49,545 bases of DNA from a virus: IMG/VR virus record IMGVR_UViG_3300038425_000200, positions 1-49,545 of that record. The stretch is one strand, 5' to 3'. Both the position numbers and the translations under genes were made by a program. Within the stretch, counting starts at the first letter, position 1; each line of letters opens with the position of its first letter. Below are positions 24,727-32,279 of this stretch, piece after piece. Under the pieces are notes generated by a model that worked only from the letters and a program-made list of their open reading frames with translations, did not search any database and had not been told where the DNA came from.

Positions 24727-25470
24727 TTATTCTGCATCTAAAGCCATAATTTTTCCAGCGGGTGAAAGACCCTTCTCCTTACTCTTAGCCCCTAATTTCT
24801 TTCTCAACTTGACCATGGCAGAATCTCGAATCTGAGATATTCTACCTTCTGACTTATTCATCTCAGCCGCTATTTCAGTAGCATCCCAATCTTGTAATAG
24901 CAGGGAAATAACCTTCTTTTCATCCTCAGGCAATTCATTAACCGCTTTCTGCAGAGCATCTTTGGAAACCCCAGTATTAAGAAGATCAAAAACATCAAAT
25001 TCTGGTTCCCGATCTGTATCAGGGTAGGAAGCAACATTCTTATCAATAAAATCATAGTAAGCATCTATATCCATACCCATAGCCTTGGCTACTTCTTCGT
25101 CATCGGGCTTTCGGCCAAGCTCATGGCTAAGTCTCTGAATTGTTCTTTCATATTCTTTAATCTTATCTCTCATATCCCTAGACGCTGGATCTTCAGCCCT
25201 AAGCTCATCCCCTATGGCCCCTCTAATTCTTCTTTCAGCATAAGTCTTAAATAGTACCCCTCTACTAGGATCAAATTTTCTGGCTGCCTGGACTAATCCC
25301 TCTCTCCCTGCAGAATAGAGATCATTCCTATCTACGTTACTTGGCAGAGATTGGGCCATAGAATTGGCAATAGTCTTTACCATATTTATATGACTATTAA
25401 TCAAATCATTCTGTTGATCCAAAGTCAAAATCTCTTCCAATAATTTCAAAATATTCTGAGACTTATCCAT
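24727..25470 (-). CDS. Tagged FliA-type RNA polymerase sigma factor
   Basis: Residues 1-14 (MDKSQNILKLLEEI) match the tag with cut LLE|E. A complete group-3 sigma factor follows. Region 2 includes DLYSAGREGLVQAARKFDP and FKTYAERRIRGAIGDELR (about 50-90). Region 3 includes IQRLSHELGRKPDDEEVAKA, and region 4 has the helix-turn-helix ATEIAAEMNKSEGRISQIRD (about 192-215). Phage sigma factors redirect host polymerase to phage promoters. The tag raises the possibility that this one travels in the virion and acts at once after injection. Without the tag it would be an ordinary late-gene switch. Confidence 0.9.
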   Translation of the reverse strand: MDKSQNILKLLEEILTLDQQNDLINSHINMVKTIANSMAQSLPSNVDRNDLYSAGREGLVQAARKFDPSRGVLFKTYAERRIRGAIGDELRAEDPASRDMRDKIKEYERTIQRLSHELGRKPDDEEVAKAMGMDIDAYYDFIDKNVASYPDTDREPEFDVFDLLNTGVSKDALQKAVNELPEDEKKVISLLLQDWDATEIAAEMNKSEGRISQIRDSAMVKLRKKLGAKSKEKGLSPAGKIMALDAE

Positions 25471-25510
25471 AAAATTCTCCCCATGATTTAATAACTTAAA
25501 TTAAGACAGG

Positions 25511-25822
25511 TTATCTCTTTCCTAATTTTGAAGCCAGGCCACCACAGAAAGCCCCGGGGTCATCCATCTTGCCCTTCATCTTAGCAATACAGGCTGAAAC
25601 TTTATGCTTATGATCCCCTGTCAGAGAACCCCAAAAAGATTTCAGAGAATCCTTCGTCCATCCTTTGGGTAAATTTGACCATTTGTCTTCAGACAGCTTT
25701 ACACTAATTACTCCCTTTTCTTCCTTAAATTCTAATTTCTCAAATACTTCATCCAGATCATTTCCACCCATAAACTCACCTACTCTTTTCATTAGTTCCA
25801 TTAATTCTTTTGATTTAGTCAT
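25511..25822 (-). CDS. Tag-like protein with phage 'DPGAFC' domain (103 aa)
   Basis: MTKSKELMELMKRVGEFMGG has the front half of the tag but lacks a clear LxE; GEF is the nearest. The C-terminal region (LPKGWTKDSLKSFWGSLTGD, then DPGAFCGGLASKLG) looks like a small helical domain seen in other phage proteins, where 'DP-x-AFC' recurs. Function is unknown. The gene is preceded by a strong hairpin, so it may start a transcription unit. Confidence 0.7.
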   Translation of the reverse strand: MTKSKELMELMKRVGEFMGGNDLDEVFEKLEFKEEKGVISVKLSEDKWSNLPKGWTKDSLKSFWGSLTGDHKHKVSACIAKMKGKMDDPGAFCGGLASKLGKR

Positions 25823-25846
25823 TTTAATTATCCTCTCTTAAAATTA

Positions 25847-25878
25847 AGATAGGGATCTGGCAAGCCAGATCCCTATCT
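25847..25878 (-). terminator. Perfect 14-bp hairpin terminator
   Basis: AGATAGGGATCTGG and its exact complement flank a four-base loop. On the minus strand it is followed by TAATTTTAA. The stem is the strongest in the window and could work in both directions. It separates the sigma-factor block from the genes upstream. Confidence 0.75.
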
Positions 25879-25956
25879 GATTAAAATCATTACTGAATTT
25901 AGATATAAGCTATGAGACAATTAAAACCCGGAATTCCCCTTCCCAAGAGAAACCGT

Positions 25957-25974
25957 ACTTCGAGACCCCGAAGT
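25957..25974. other. Small hairpin in non-coding gap
   Basis: ACTTCG and CGAAGT pair around a six-base loop inside the 116-nt stretch 25879-25994, where I find no gene. With the terminator at 25847 it makes this gap a likely control point. Confidence 0.35.
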
Positions 25975-25994
25975 TACTTACACATATTGGACAG

Positions 25995-26165
25995 TCACTT
26001 AAATGGACTTGCCTGGACACCCCTCAAACAATTTAATTCCCATTCAGATTTGGCTAACCTAGCCTTAGCAGAACCCTCAGAAAATCTAAGATTCTTATTT
26101 TCATTCCTGTAAACTATGTAACCACAGATAAAACCAATGCACAACCCAGAAATAAATAAAAACAT
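25995..26165 (-). CDS. Small membrane-anchored protein (56 aa)
   Basis: GGGGGG lies four bases before ATG 26165, which I prefer to the start 12 nt upstream. MFLFISGLCIGFICGYIVYR is a single N-terminal membrane segment, followed by a charged helix. This resembles small phage membrane proteins, including spanin- or antiholin-like ones. No role can be assigned. Confidence 0.65.
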   Translation of the reverse strand: MFLFISGLCIGFICGYIVYRNENKNLRFSEGSAKARLAKSEWELNCLRGVQASPFK

Positions 26166-26166
26166 G

Positions 26167-26550
26167 TTACCCCCCAAACAAGCTATTTAATTTCTTGGAT
26201 AAACTTTCCTTCTTATCCACAGGCTTAAGTTGATCTTTAGCATCTACATCCATTCTCTCATCGTCATGCTCTTTCTGTCCACCCACTTTGCTTACCGCAG
26301 ATTTGGGCACCTGGACAGTCCCAATTGTTATCCCGGCCATGGGGGATTCGGCCACATCAATAGAATCATCGGCCACTCTAACCACTACAGGTTTATTGTC
26401 AGATTTTTTTAGAATCTGCTTAATTAAATTTAATTGTGGCTCTGGAAGATTTTTTAATGCACTCATATTTATTTTAACTTCGTCACCTTTTCTAAACTCA
26501 TTTTCCTTTTTTTGTTCAAAAAGTTTCATAATTTTATGTGACTGATTCAT
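26167..26550 (-). CDS. Tagged protein (127 aa)
   Basis: Starting at ATG 26550 (AAGGAGG upstream) the protein begins MNQSHKIMKLFEQKKENE, a tag with cut LFE|Q. A compact domain follows (FRKGDEVKINMSALKNLPEP, NKPVVVRVADDSIDVAESP, ITIGTVQVPKSAV) and then a charged tail ending LSKKLNSLFGG. The upstream homing endonuclease ends inside its leader. Confidence 0.8.
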   Translation of the reverse strand: MNQSHKIMKLFEQKKENEFRKGDEVKINMSALKNLPEPQLNLIKQILKKSDNKPVVVRVADDSIDVAESPMAGITIGTVQVPKSAVSKVGGQKEHDDERMDVDAKDQLKPVDKKESLSKKLNSLFGG

Positions 26551-26560
26551 TATAACCTCC

Positions 26561-27244
26561 TTATACACCTAGAAATTTAGAATCATATATACCATTAAGT
26601 ATTTTGAATTGAGTCTCCCAAAATCCTCTATTAGCATTCACCCTAGAATTATCACTTTTGCATAATAAAACAAAATTTTCTTCAACATTATTTGTTTTAT
26701 CATAATCAATATGATGAGGAATATTAGCCCACTCTTCACAAAGAACACAAGTATGATTAAATTTTTCTCTAATTTTGTTTTTAAGCTTATCATTAAATTC
26801 GGGAGAATAAGGCAAGAAAGAATTTCCACCACTCCAAGCTGGATTTAATTCACCTACTCTACCAAACATGGGATTCCTATTACCCATTTTAGATTCACTC
26901 AATAATTTAATAGTTTCTTTGGAATGATGCATTCCCCAATTATAACTATTTTCTCCACAGTATTTCCCTATTTTTGCCTCACTTATTTTTTCACTTGTTT
27001 CTTTAGTAACCAAATGACCCATTAATGACTCACTTATACTATTTTTATGATCTTCAGACATTGGACCTAATTTTATCCCTATCTTTGCCTCACTCAAACT
27101 TTTTTTATGATCATCTGATTTAGGTTTCCCTTCTAAGGACTTACTAATTCTATTATTCTGCTCTTCAGAATTAGGTTTTCCTTTCTTTGCTTTACTTATA
27201 TTCCTTCCATGATCCTCTGTCCTTACATATATTCCTTTTGGCAT
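26561..27244 (-). CDS. NUMOD3-HNH homing endonuclease
   Basis: Repeated NUMOD-type helices fill the N-terminal two thirds (HGRNISKAKKGKPNSEEQNN, SDDHKKSLSEAKIGIKLG, SEDHKNSISESLMGHL). A GNRNPMFGRVGELNPAWSGG segment and an HNH core follow (CVLCEEWANIPHHIDYDKTN, LLCKSDNSRVNANRGFWETQ). In the last motif CxxC is replaced by C-x2-D, shared with the 40810 paralogue. It has more DNA-binding repeats than its relatives. Confidence 0.9.
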   Translation of the reverse strand: MPKGIYVRTEDHGRNISKAKKGKPNSEEQNNRISKSLEGKPKSDDHKKSLSEAKIGIKLGPMSEDHKNSISESLMGHLVTKETSEKISEAKIGKYCGENSYNWGMHHSKETIKLLSESKMGNRNPMFGRVGELNPAWSGGNSFLPYSPEFNDKLKNKIREKFNHTCVLCEEWANIPHHIDYDKTNNVEENFVLLCKSDNSRVNANRGFWETQFKILNGIYDSKFLGV

Positions 27245-27254
27245 TTATCTCTCT

Positions 27255-27827
27255 TTAATCCAATCTTATTTTTCTTGAAATCTTTTCTTCTGGTTTAACT
27301 GCAGGGGCATCCTTGGGTTGAAATCCTTGGCATCTTCCATCTTCCCCAAGCTTAGCCAAACTTGGAACATAACATTTACCCCCAACACTCCATTGACAAT
27401 CCGCTTTACAATCTATTTGTTCCCAATCCCTGGATACTGGATATCCAGAATGATGAGGCATAATTCCCTGCCACATTTCACCTGATATTTTATTAAATTC
27501 TCCAGGTGTAGCATTAGGATTAGAAGGATTATCCACCATATCAAAAGGAGCAAGATTCCCTAATCTGCTAAGACTCATTTCCTTTTTCTCCTTACTAGAA
27601 TGATCTATACTTGTACCATCATAATATTTATGATGTAACACTAAATCACTAATAGGAATCTTTGAAGGTACAAACCCCATGTGTCTCTCTATAACCCCGT
27701 TGCCACCACATGCTTCACAATCATTGGTATTTATCCATCCACGGCACACAGGGCAAAGATCAAATTTCCTAGCCCTCATCATAGGCTTTCCAGTAATGGG
27801 ATCAAAGTAATGTTCTACTCTTTCCAT
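27255..27827 (-). CDS. Zinc-finger virion or processing protein (190 aa)
   Basis: A DnaJ-like zinc motif near residues 25-45 (CPVCRGWI...CEACGGNGVIE) is followed by a domain with HHKYYDGTSIDHSS. A Cys-containing C-terminal part follows (DCKADCQWSVGGKCYVPSLA, DGRCQGFQPKD). No tag is present. Function is unknown; the Cys-rich end could bind a second metal. Confidence 0.65.
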   Translation of the reverse strand: MERVEHYFDPITGKPMMRARKFDLCPVCRGWINTNDCEACGGNGVIERHMGFVPSKIPISDLVLHHKYYDGTSIDHSSKEKKEMSLSRLGNLAPFDMVDNPSNPNATPGEFNKISGEMWQGIMPHHSGYPVSRDWEQIDCKADCQWSVGGKCYVPSLAKLGEDGRCQGFQPKDAPAVKPEEKISRKIRLD

Positions 27828-28090
27828 TGATTGCCTTTATTTAATTCTTTAAGGGCATCTCTTACCCACATCTTATTAGTCATTAATCTATTAATACATT
27901 CATCTCTAAGAGATTCCAGAAAAAGGGTACATTCATTACCCTCCAGGGAATCCAACAGGATCTTGGCCGATTCCTTTAAATCAACCGGAGGAAGTTCAGG
28001 AGCTACAGCTATTAACTCAAAATCCTTATGATTTTCAAATAGGAAAACATATCCACATGTTTGATGATTAAGCCAAAAAGGATTCTTCAA
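27815..28090 (-). CDS. Hypothetical protein, probable TTG start (91 aa)
   Basis: The frame opens at 28165 but overlaps the upstream gene by 56 nt. A TTG at 28090, behind AAGGTGAG and just after that gene's stop, is a better start and gives MKNPFWLNHQTCGYVFLFEN. The rest is mixed alpha/beta with LFLESLRDECINRLMTNKMW. Function is unknown. Confidence 0.6.
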   Translation of the reverse strand: MKNPFWLNHQTCGYVFLFENHKDFELIAVAPELPPVDLKESAKILLDSLEGNECTLFLESLRDECINRLMTNKMWVRDALKELNKGNQWKE

Positions 28091-28109
28091 TCTAGTCTCA
28101 CCTTTCTTC

Positions 28110-28310
28110 TTAATCAGGTAAGGGACAATTTTGAGGCAGGGCATACTCCATTGGGAACACATCATACCTGCCGTGATTTTCTGCTAATCTACAGATAAAC
28201 CTAAATGTGACATACATGGTCACACCTGTACTACCACCCATATTTTCTACCGGAATTTTGGTAAAAAAAGGACAGTTATTACAAAATACTATCTCAGGCA
28301 TTTTTTTCAT
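28110..28310 (-). CDS. Small Cys-containing protein (66 aa)
   Basis: The product MKKMPEIVFCNNCPFFTKIP has a CxxC near residue 10 and further Cys residues at FICRLAENHG and PQNCPLPD, a layout that could bind zinc. The start overlaps the end of the upstream gene. No tag is present. Confidence 0.6.
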   Translation of the reverse strand: MKKMPEIVFCNNCPFFTKIPVENMGGSTGVTMYVTFRFICRLAENHGRYDVFPMEYALPQNCPLPD

Positions 28311-28671
28311 CTTTTACTAAACTCCTTAAATCCATAATCTCAGGAAAGTCACATATTGATTTTTTAGCATCCCTTTCCATCTCTTCTTTGAGCACAATGG
28401 CATGAGCACAAATATAAACCACAGCATCAAGACATTCGGCCAAGGCCCCTTCCTTATCCCCCCTGGATTCCAGAACAACAGATTCAACCAATTTCTTTAC
28501 CGCTTGCCCTCTCTGGAAACCAAGCTTTAATCTTTCAATCCAAAAGATAATCTGATCCTTAAATATTTCCCCTGAAGGTGCATGACGGTCTTTCCCCTTA
28601 CTTGTCTGAGCACGTTCAAGAGCCTCTATCAAAGCATCAGATAAACACTCATACCCTTGCTTTACTTCCAT
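28294..28671 (-). CDS. Helical phage protein of 'RH..GQA.KK' type (125 aa)
   Basis: The pattern GKDRHAPSGEIFKDQ, then LGFQRGQAVKKLVESVVLES and ALAECLDAVVYICAHAIVL, recurs in small phage proteins annotated near nucleotide-metabolism genes, but I cannot name the family with certainty. A GGGGGAAGG site precedes the ATG. No tag is present. Confidence 0.65.
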   Translation of the reverse strand: MEVKQGYECLSDALIEALERAQTSKGKDRHAPSGEIFKDQIIFWIERLKLGFQRGQAVKKLVESVVLESRGDKEGALAECLDAVVYICAHAIVLKEEMERDAKKSICDFPEIMDLRSLVKDEKNA

Positions 28672-28694
28672 ACCTTCCCCCTCTTATTCTTTAT

Positions 28695-29192
28695 TTAGAA
28701 TTCATTCCCTAAAAGAAATTTAGAATACTTATTAGAATCAGTCATTTTATTCACTCTAATTAATATGCCACTGATAGCACCATTATTAGTAAAACTTACA
28801 TCCTCATAATTATCAGTCTTAAATTGATTTTCTAAAGGTTTATTTAAATCAATATGATCAAACCCCGCAGGACAATAAGTAACTTGAAGTGCTACAATAG
28901 ATATCTTAGAACCTTTCTTTACAACAACCATAACAGCATCAACTGTCAGTTCTTTATTTAGAGATTCCAAAAATAACATCCCATTACCATTCGGATACAT
29001 TTTAGACCCAAGAGTATGGGAAGAGAATTTATGGAAATCAGGAGCACTTTCAGGAAGAGAAATCCTAATACCAATCTCAGGAATTGAGATAATTCTAAAT
29101 TCTTCCATAACCATCTTGGGAGTTGTTGCACAACCTATTAGCCCAACAAGAGCTAACAATAAAACCAATAGTATTGAAATTCTTTTAAACAT
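28695..29192 (-). CDS. Secreted lipoprotein (165 aa)
   Basis: MFKRISILLVLLLALVGLIG followed by Cys21 is a classical lipoprotein signal peptide with lipobox L-I-G-C. The mature part is beta-rich (EEFRIISIPEIGIRISLPES, TVDAVMVVVKKGSKISIVAL). Lipoproteins of prophages and large phages often act in superinfection exclusion or as outer spanins; at 145 mature residues the former is more likely. It has its own promoter-like sequence just upstream, unlike its neighbours. Confidence 0.8.
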   Translation of the reverse strand: MFKRISILLVLLLALVGLIGCATTPKMVMEEFRIISIPEIGIRISLPESAPDFHKFSSHTLGSKMYPNGNGMLFLESLNKELTVDAVMVVVKKGSKISIVALQVTYCPAGFDHIDLNKPLENQFKTDNYEDVSFTNNGAISGILIRVNKMTDSNKYSKFLLGNEF

Positions 29193-29213
29193 AACTATCT
29201 CCCTTTGATTTTA

Positions 29214-29222
29214 ATTATACCA
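29214..29222 (-). promoter_or_regulatory. Extended -10 promoter for the lipoprotein gene
   Basis: On the minus strand TGGTATAAT is an exact TGnTATAAT extended -10 element, about 20 nt before the lipoprotein ATG. No good -35 hexamer is present at 17 nt, as is common for extended -10 promoters. It is of host housekeeping type, so the gene may be expressed early or independently. Confidence 0.65.
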
Positions 29223-29250
29223 CACTTTTAGGGTAAAATGCATCTCCTAT

Positions 29251-29517
29251 TCATTGAGGAGTTAACTGGGTCTTGGCCGTATCTCCTGGACCAGGCTGGG
29301 AAGCTGGCCATAAATCCTCTTTAGCCCCAACCTTGTAAGAAATACCTTTATCCTTGGCCATTTGAATTAGTTTATCCAAATAATCATATAGATCCGGGAT
29401 TTCTGGGTTACCAATCAACACGGCAGGAGGAATATTCAATTTCCTCTCTAAATCCCTAACTCTTCCAGCATCCCCATATTCTTTCACAGCTTCCAAAAAT
29501 TTACTTGATTTGCTCAT
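29251..29517 (-). CDS. Tagged protein (88 aa)
   Basis: MSKSSKFLEAVKEYGDAG is a tag variant with cut VKE|Y. The rest holds a helical segment (DLYDYLDKLIQMAKDKGISY) and a Pro/Gly/Thr-rich tail. AGGAGG precedes the ATG. It lies just upstream of the lipoprotein promoter. Confidence 0.75.
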   Translation of the reverse strand: MSKSSKFLEAVKEYGDAGRVRDLERKLNIPPAVLIGNPEIPDLYDYLDKLIQMAKDKGISYKVGAKEDLWPASQPGPGDTAKTQLTPQ

Positions 29518-29528
29518 GAAACCTCCTA

Positions 29529-29723
29529 TTAGAAATATGTCACTGAATATACATTCTTTAGTTTCTCTCCCTTTTTAACAAAGTGAAAAGTCTTAAGAAT
29601 TTCATCCCTAGACATACCAAATGAAAGCCTTGTATTATAGTGCAAAAATCCAGAGCAGCTATGTTTCTCTAAACCTTGTTCTTCTACTTCTTCATGGCAT
29701 TTTACACAGATATAGACATTCAT
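29529..29723 (-). CDS. Small zinc-finger protein (64 aa)
   Basis: MNVYICVKCHEEVEEQGLEK has CxxC followed by H-x-C (KHSCSG), a probable zinc site. The rest is basic and mixed (LSFGMSRDEILKTFHFVKKG). Its start overlaps the stop of the small radical SAM gene by one base, suggesting a coupled pair. Confidence 0.65.
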   Translation of the reverse strand: MNVYICVKCHEEVEEQGLEKHSCSGFLHYNTRLSFGMSRDEILKTFHFVKKGEKLKNVYSVTYF

Positions 29724-30424
29724 TATCTTGCCTGTCTACTTCTCATTTTCCTGAAATATAAATTACTACAATTATGGCAATCTTTACAGTATCCTGTCTC
29801 TATACCGCAAGCATAAACAAAATCCCCACCTATCTCTTTTTCCCTTTTTAGCACTTCTACCATAAAACTTTTCTTAGGACACCAATAGGAATTTATATGC
29901 CTAACCTTCCACTCATAGAGAGTTTCATCAGGACAATGAGTATAATAACTCATAAAGGTAAGAATTACTGGGATTTTAAAAGATGTCCATTCTTTAACAG
30001 TGGAATCAATTAAATCAAGATTTGTAGAAGATACCCGCAATCTAATTGCCATTATGTTTTGTAAGGAATCCCAATCTAATTCTTTGGGAGAATATGAAGG
30101 ATCTTCCTCATACCGATTAGCTGTAAAAACTACAGGATCAGGAAAGTCAAACCTGGGAATGGAAGTGTTATAGAACTTTCTGGGGTATTTCTTAGTAGAT
30201 TCAATAACGTATTCCCGATTAAGGTTTGAATCATGGCCACTGTTAACCCTCACTATACCCTTATCCCCTATCTCAAAAAAGTCTGGAAATTGGTCTTCCT
30301 CTATCGGGAAATAAAATGCATCTTTTCTATTATAGAAACATTCTGCACACCCCATTGGACAAGGGCCTTTTTGTGGTTTACAGTCAAATATTCCACTACC
30401 CTTTAATTTTGGATTTTCAAGCAT
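29723..30424 (-). CDS. Small radical SAM-type protein (233 aa)
   Basis: The N-terminus contains C22-x3-C26-x2-C29 within KGPCPMGCAECFYN, the 4Fe-4S binding signature of radical SAM enzymes. The middle resembles a shortened TIM-barrel fold (IVRVNSGHDSN, VFTANRYEE, IPVILTFMSYY). Late cysteines (CGIETGYCKDCHNC) may hold a second cluster. Small proteins of this shape occur in phages with unknown substrate. It is followed by a coupled zinc-finger gene. Confidence 0.75.
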   Translation of the reverse strand: MLENPKLKGSGIFDCKPQKGPCPMGCAECFYNRKDAFYFPIEEDQFPDFFEIGDKGIVRVNSGHDSNLNREYVIESTKKYPRKFYNTSIPRFDFPDPVVFTANRYEEDPSYSPKELDWDSLQNIMAIRLRVSSTNLDLIDSTVKEWTSFKIPVILTFMSYYTHCPDETLYEWKVRHINSYWCPKKSFMVEVLKREKEIGGDFVYACGIETGYCKDCHNCSNLYFRKMRSRQAR

Positions 30425-30435
30425 ATTCCTCCCTT

Positions 30436-30918
30436 TTATACCTTATTTAGATTAGCATATTCCCCAAAATATACTATAGCAGCTTTATTATAAGCTCTTG
30501 CAGCATCAATCTTATTTTCATAATATCCAAGATGAATTCTCTTATAATTTACCTTGATATATGAAACCCATTTATTAGCCCATTTTGCCCAGCATACTCC
30601 TTTAAAACCTGAAGTATTATTTATCCTTTTAGACTCATTGGCTTTATTTTTCGCATTAGTCGCTTCTCTAATATTTTCACGTTGATTATCCAGTTTATCC
30701 TCATTCCAATGATCTACTTGAGGAGACTGTATCCCCATAAGTTTGGCTACTATCTTATGCATAAAGAGTTGATCACCGTTTCCATCTCTTGTTACTTTTC
30801 TAGCATAGTAGCCTTTATTCCTAACCTTCATGTAACCCCAACGGAATTTATTAAGGTAGTCATAATCGCAGTCACTTACTTTAGTGAACATTCCATTGGT
30901 CAGTTCAATTAACTTCAA
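30436..30918 (-). CDS. HNH-AP2 homing endonuclease, probable TTG start
   Basis: The HNH half has MHKIVAKLMG, VDHWNEDKLDNQRENIREA and TNAKNKANE. The C-terminal half is an AP2/ERF-type DNA-binding domain (GFKGVCWAKWANKWVSYIKV, LGYYENKIDAARAYNKAA, GEYANLN). This domain pair is typical of phage homing endonucleases. The chosen start is TTG at 30918; a nearby ATG in another frame stops after six codons. Confidence 0.88.
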   Translation of the reverse strand: MKLIELTNGMFTKVSDCDYDYLNKFRWGYMKVRNKGYYARKVTRDGNGDQLFMHKIVAKLMGIQSPQVDHWNEDKLDNQRENIREATNAKNKANESKRINNTSGFKGVCWAKWANKWVSYIKVNYKRIHLGYYENKIDAARAYNKAAIVYFGEYANLNKV

Positions 30919-30958
30919 ATTTCATTACCCCCCCTATCCTTTTTCTGATATTTTTAAA

Positions 30959-31201
30959 CTAAACGTGAAATCTCCTATCGGGTTGCCCACCTAAGGGGAC
31001 AAAACATGGACATTCCCACATCTTGGCATTTGCCCCACCAAGGGCAGGATTATAAAATGGGCAAGGATGCCCTGGAAGAACCTGGATATTCTTACAGCCA
31101 GTTGAACATTCTCCTGTTTCGGTAAAAAACTGACAGTTATTGGATTCGTCACCCCGATGCTGCTCATCAAACTTTTCCATTAATTTCTTAGCCTTACTCA
31201 T
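30959..31201 (-). CDS. Tagged Cys-rich protein (80 aa)
   Basis: The longer frame upstream is an artefact; GGAGG precedes ATG 31201, giving MSKAKKLMEKFDEQHRGDE (cut FDE|Q). Seven cysteines follow in a spaced pattern (CQFFTETGECSTGC, GHPCPF, WECPCF), which suggests a metal-binding or disulfide fold. It may have a metal role inside the head, by analogy with the ferritin-like gene; that is speculation. Confidence 0.8.
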   Translation of the reverse strand: MSKAKKLMEKFDEQHRGDESNNCQFFTETGECSTGCKNIQVLPGHPCPFYNPALGGANAKMWECPCFVPLGGQPDRRFHV

Positions 31202-31202
31202 T

Positions 31203-31856
31203 TTATCCTCCAATATTATAAAATATAAGATATAATCGGAAATAGATTTCCCATTGAACTCTATTTTTATTGACTTTAGTATTACATGATCTACAAAGTA
31301 GAACAAAATTATCTTCTTGATTATTCTTTTTATTGTAGTCTATATGATGGGGAATATTAGCCCATTTTTTACATAATTGACAAGTATGATTGAACTTTTT
31401 TCTTATATGATTTTTTAGTTCTTTATTAAATTTGAAATCATATGGTTCAAAAGAAATACCACCTTTCCAAACAGGACTAAGCTCACCTCTTCTACCAAAC
31501 ATTGGATTTTTATTACCTATTTGTAATTTATTCATTTCAGAACGAATAGGATTCTTTTTCCCTCTATGAGATTCACTTAATTTCTTCAATATATCCTTAG
31601 AGTAGTAATTATTTAGATTAGGACTTTTCTTACCTAAATGTGCATTACTTCTTATTTCTCTTTGTTTTTTTCCTTTTTCTAATCCATAGATTTCTTCATA
31701 AGTTTTTCCAAAATTAGGATTATTTTCACCAGTATGGGATTTTTCATTTTTTCTTTTCATTTCTGGGCAAGATTGAACATTTTTACTACAACACCACTTA
31801 CTATTTTTAAATTGGTATAAAGCGTTTTGTCCACAACCGTAATAACAAAAAATCAT
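31203..31856 (-). CDS. NUMOD3-HNH homing endonuclease
   Basis: I prefer ATG 31856 (MIFCYYGCGQNALYQFKNSK), aligning with the 7641 paralogue. A zinc module (WCCSKNVQSCPEMK), NUMOD3-like repeats (GENNPNFGKT, GKKNPIRSEMNK, GNKNPMFGRRGELSP) and an HNH core follow (CQLCKKWANIPHHIDYNKKN, LLCRSCNTKVNKNRVQWE). The core is nearly the same as at 13134. Confidence 0.9.
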   Translation of the reverse strand: MIFCYYGCGQNALYQFKNSKWCCSKNVQSCPEMKRKNEKSHTGENNPNFGKTYEEIYGLEKGKKQREIRSNAHLGKKSPNLNNYYSKDILKKLSESHRGKKNPIRSEMNKLQIGNKNPMFGRRGELSPVWKGGISFEPYDFKFNKELKNHIRKKFNHTCQLCKKWANIPHHIDYNKKNNQEDNFVLLCRSCNTKVNKNRVQWEIYFRLYLIFYNIGG

Positions 31857-31861
31857 AAATA

Positions 31862-31996
31862 TTACCAAGCCTTATGTGCTGCATTCGTCCTGTTATCAGA
31901 TTTTATCATGACAACATACTGATGCGTTACCACAGGACCAGTAGGCCAAATTTCTTTAGGGAAGTAGACTTTGTTAATTCCTACTTTAAAATTCAA
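31862..31996 (-). CDS. Small hypothetical protein, TTG start (44 aa)
   Basis: AAGGA precedes a TTG giving MNFKVGINKVYFPKEIWPTG and ending with SDNRTNAAHKAW. The composition looks like a small beta-structured protein. It sits between a tagged gene and an endonuclease, 6 nt from the latter's ATG. No family is recognised. Confidence 0.5.
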   Translation of the reverse strand: MNFKVGINKVYFPKEIWPTGPVVTHQYVVMIKSDNRTNAAHKAW

Positions 31997-32052
31997 TTCT
32001 TTTCCTTATCATATAATAACACCAAAGTGGCTTTACTATTACACCCTTTTTA

Positions 32053-32271
32053 CTAAAATGGATATTTTTCTTTAAAAACTTTCATAATTTCCTGTATTCG
32101 TTTTACAATTATATCAGGAGTATAGCTTGCTGATGCTGCTACATGATTCACTAATGCATCAATAGCCCCAACAAAATAAGTAGAAGCTTCATCCCGATTT
32201 TTAGAGTTTTTGATTAAATCCTCTGTACTACCATAATCCTCAAGCAAACCCAAAACTTTTTTAGCTTTCAT
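32053..32271 (-). CDS. Tagged protein (72 aa)
   Basis: MKAKKVLGLLEDYGSTED is a model tag (cut LLE|D). The remaining 60 residues look like a three-helix bundle (STYFVGAIDALVNHVAASAS, DIIVKRIQEIMKVFKEKYP). AGGAG precedes the ATG. It immediately follows the LamG/fibre cluster. Confidence 0.82.
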   Translation of the reverse strand: MKAKKVLGLLEDYGSTEDLIKNSKNRDEASTYFVGAIDALVNHVAASASYTPDIIVKRIQEIMKVFKEKYPF

Positions 32272-32279
32272 ATTTTCTC

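Noticed and set aside
27600-27660. Similarity of YYDGTSIDHS (27255-27827) to AYWDGTAVDHS of the LamG proteins
   Set aside because: The match is ten residues with no shared fold around it. It may be chance, so I did not call a domain.
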